A stretch of 64,000 nt of DNA from Chitinimonas koreensis (GTDB lineage Bacteria > Pseudomonadota > Gammaproteobacteria > Burkholderiales > Chitinimonadaceae). Within the stretch, counting starts at the first letter, position 1; every line of letters starts with the position of its first letter. Location of the stretch: positions 4,985,001 to 5,049,000 of the forward strand of contig NZ_CP060704.1 in NCBI RefSeq assembly GCF_014353015.1, written 5' to 3'. A program made the translations under genes and the position numbers. Positions 63,643 to 64,000 of this stretch are shown here, in pieces. Under the pieces are notes generated by a model that was not told the DNA's origin, searched no databases, and saw nothing but the letters and a program-made list of their open reading frames with translations.

Positions 63643-64000
63643 TTACGCGGTCAGGGTGCCTTTGGTCGACGGCATTGCCCCGGCGGCGCGCTCGTCGACC
63701 TCCACCGCCATGCGCAGCGCGCGGCCGAAGGCCTTGAAGATGGTCTCGGCCTGGTGGTGGGCGTTGCTGCCCTTCAGGTTGTCGATGTGCAGGGTGACCA
63801 TGCCGTGGTTGACGAAACCGTGGAAGAACTCGCTGAACAGGTCGACATCGAACTGGCCGATGCTGGCGCGCGTGTATTCGACGCCGTAGCTCAGGCCCGG
63901 CCGGCCCGACAGGTCGATCACCACCCGGCTCAGCGCCTCGTCGAGCGGCACGTAGCTGTGGCCGTAGCGGCGGATGCCCTTCTTGTCGCCGACCGCGCGG
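63643..64000 (-). CDS. hisB: imidazoleglycerol-phosphate dehydratase, C-terminal part (cut by window edge)
   Basis: The last 118 or so codons of the monofunctional HisB dehydratase, sixth step of histidine synthesis; the frame stays open to the right edge. Visible motifs are KKGIRRYGHSYVPLDEAL, VVIDLSGRPGL, FFHGFVNHGMVTLHI and the manganese-binding GSNAHHQAETIFKAFGRAL near the end. It lies 36 bp upstream of hisH and is the first his gene of this operon visible here. Confidence 0.95.
   Translation of the reverse strand, partial: RAVGDKKGIRRYGHSYVPLDEALSRVVIDLSGRPGLSYGVEYTRASIGQFDVDLFSEFFHGFVNHGMVTLHIDNLKGSNAHHQAETIFKAFGRALRMAVEVDERAAGAMPSTKGTLTA

Overview
The window is high-GC DNA from a Gram-negative betaproteobacterium. 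The right-hand half shows this best: hisB-hisH-hisA-hisF-hisI-hisE-hinT-tatA-tatB-tatC, then a DegS-like protease, a Nif3-like protein, petABC, sspA and sspB, a Neisseriales/Burkholderiales-type gene order. A PilS/PilR pair, a DUF3683 FAD/Fe-S fusion oxidoreductase and two families of REP-like palindromes fit the same assignment. The genus cannot be fixed from sequence reading alone.

Layout. (1) 1-24124 is accessory DNA dominated by a nonribosomal lipopeptide locus. It holds the end of an ABC exporter, a promoter at 595-623, a SnoaL-like gene, a fatty-acid-hydroxylase-type membrane enzyme, a fatty acid desaturase, an NRPS with an N-terminal fatty acyl-AMP ligase (FAAL-PCP-C-A-PCP), a three-module NRPS with terminal thioesterase (C-A-PCP x3-TE), a short tRNA-binding (CsaA-like) gene, a beta-propeller/TPR/SAM-methyltransferase fusion, an MbtH protein and an MFS exporter. 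A terminator closes it. Read collinearly it should make a fatty-acylated tetrapeptide: acyl-X-X-Y-Gly, with X the same residue twice because the first two A domains carry the same pocket residues. (2) 24151-28880 holds an aminotransferase, a DUF2237 protein, a beta-carbonic anhydrase, a YegD-type Hsp70 and a small outer-membrane protein. (3) 29100-35071 holds pilR/pilS, an EamA transporter and ilvA, with a 17-copy heptamer repeat between the last two. (4) 35196-44346 holds an exported protein, a Tat-exported bicovalent-FAD oxidase, the GlcD/GlcF-type fusion, a HIT protein and an uncharacterised 546-aa protein. (5) 44579-51684 holds hda, an AI-2E-family permease, purM, purN, two DUF3108 genes and an RsmB-type methyltransferase. 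(6) 51875-64000 is core metabolism and envelope: SMR pump, sspB/sspA, cytochrome bc1, Nif3-like protein, DegS-like protease, Tat translocase and histidine biosynthesis.

Two sequence-level themes run through the window. First, seven otherwise well conserved genes (including tatC, hisH and the DegS-like protease) carry nine frame breaks. Each is repaired by adding one base, mostly in a short G or C run. This looks like systematic base loss in the assembly rather than decay, so I call these genes broken as sequenced but probably intact in the cell. Second, intergenic spaces are filled by dispersed palindromes: two REP-like families and an element with heptamer (TGTGAGG) fringes that has expanded to 17 tandem copies after the EamA gene.
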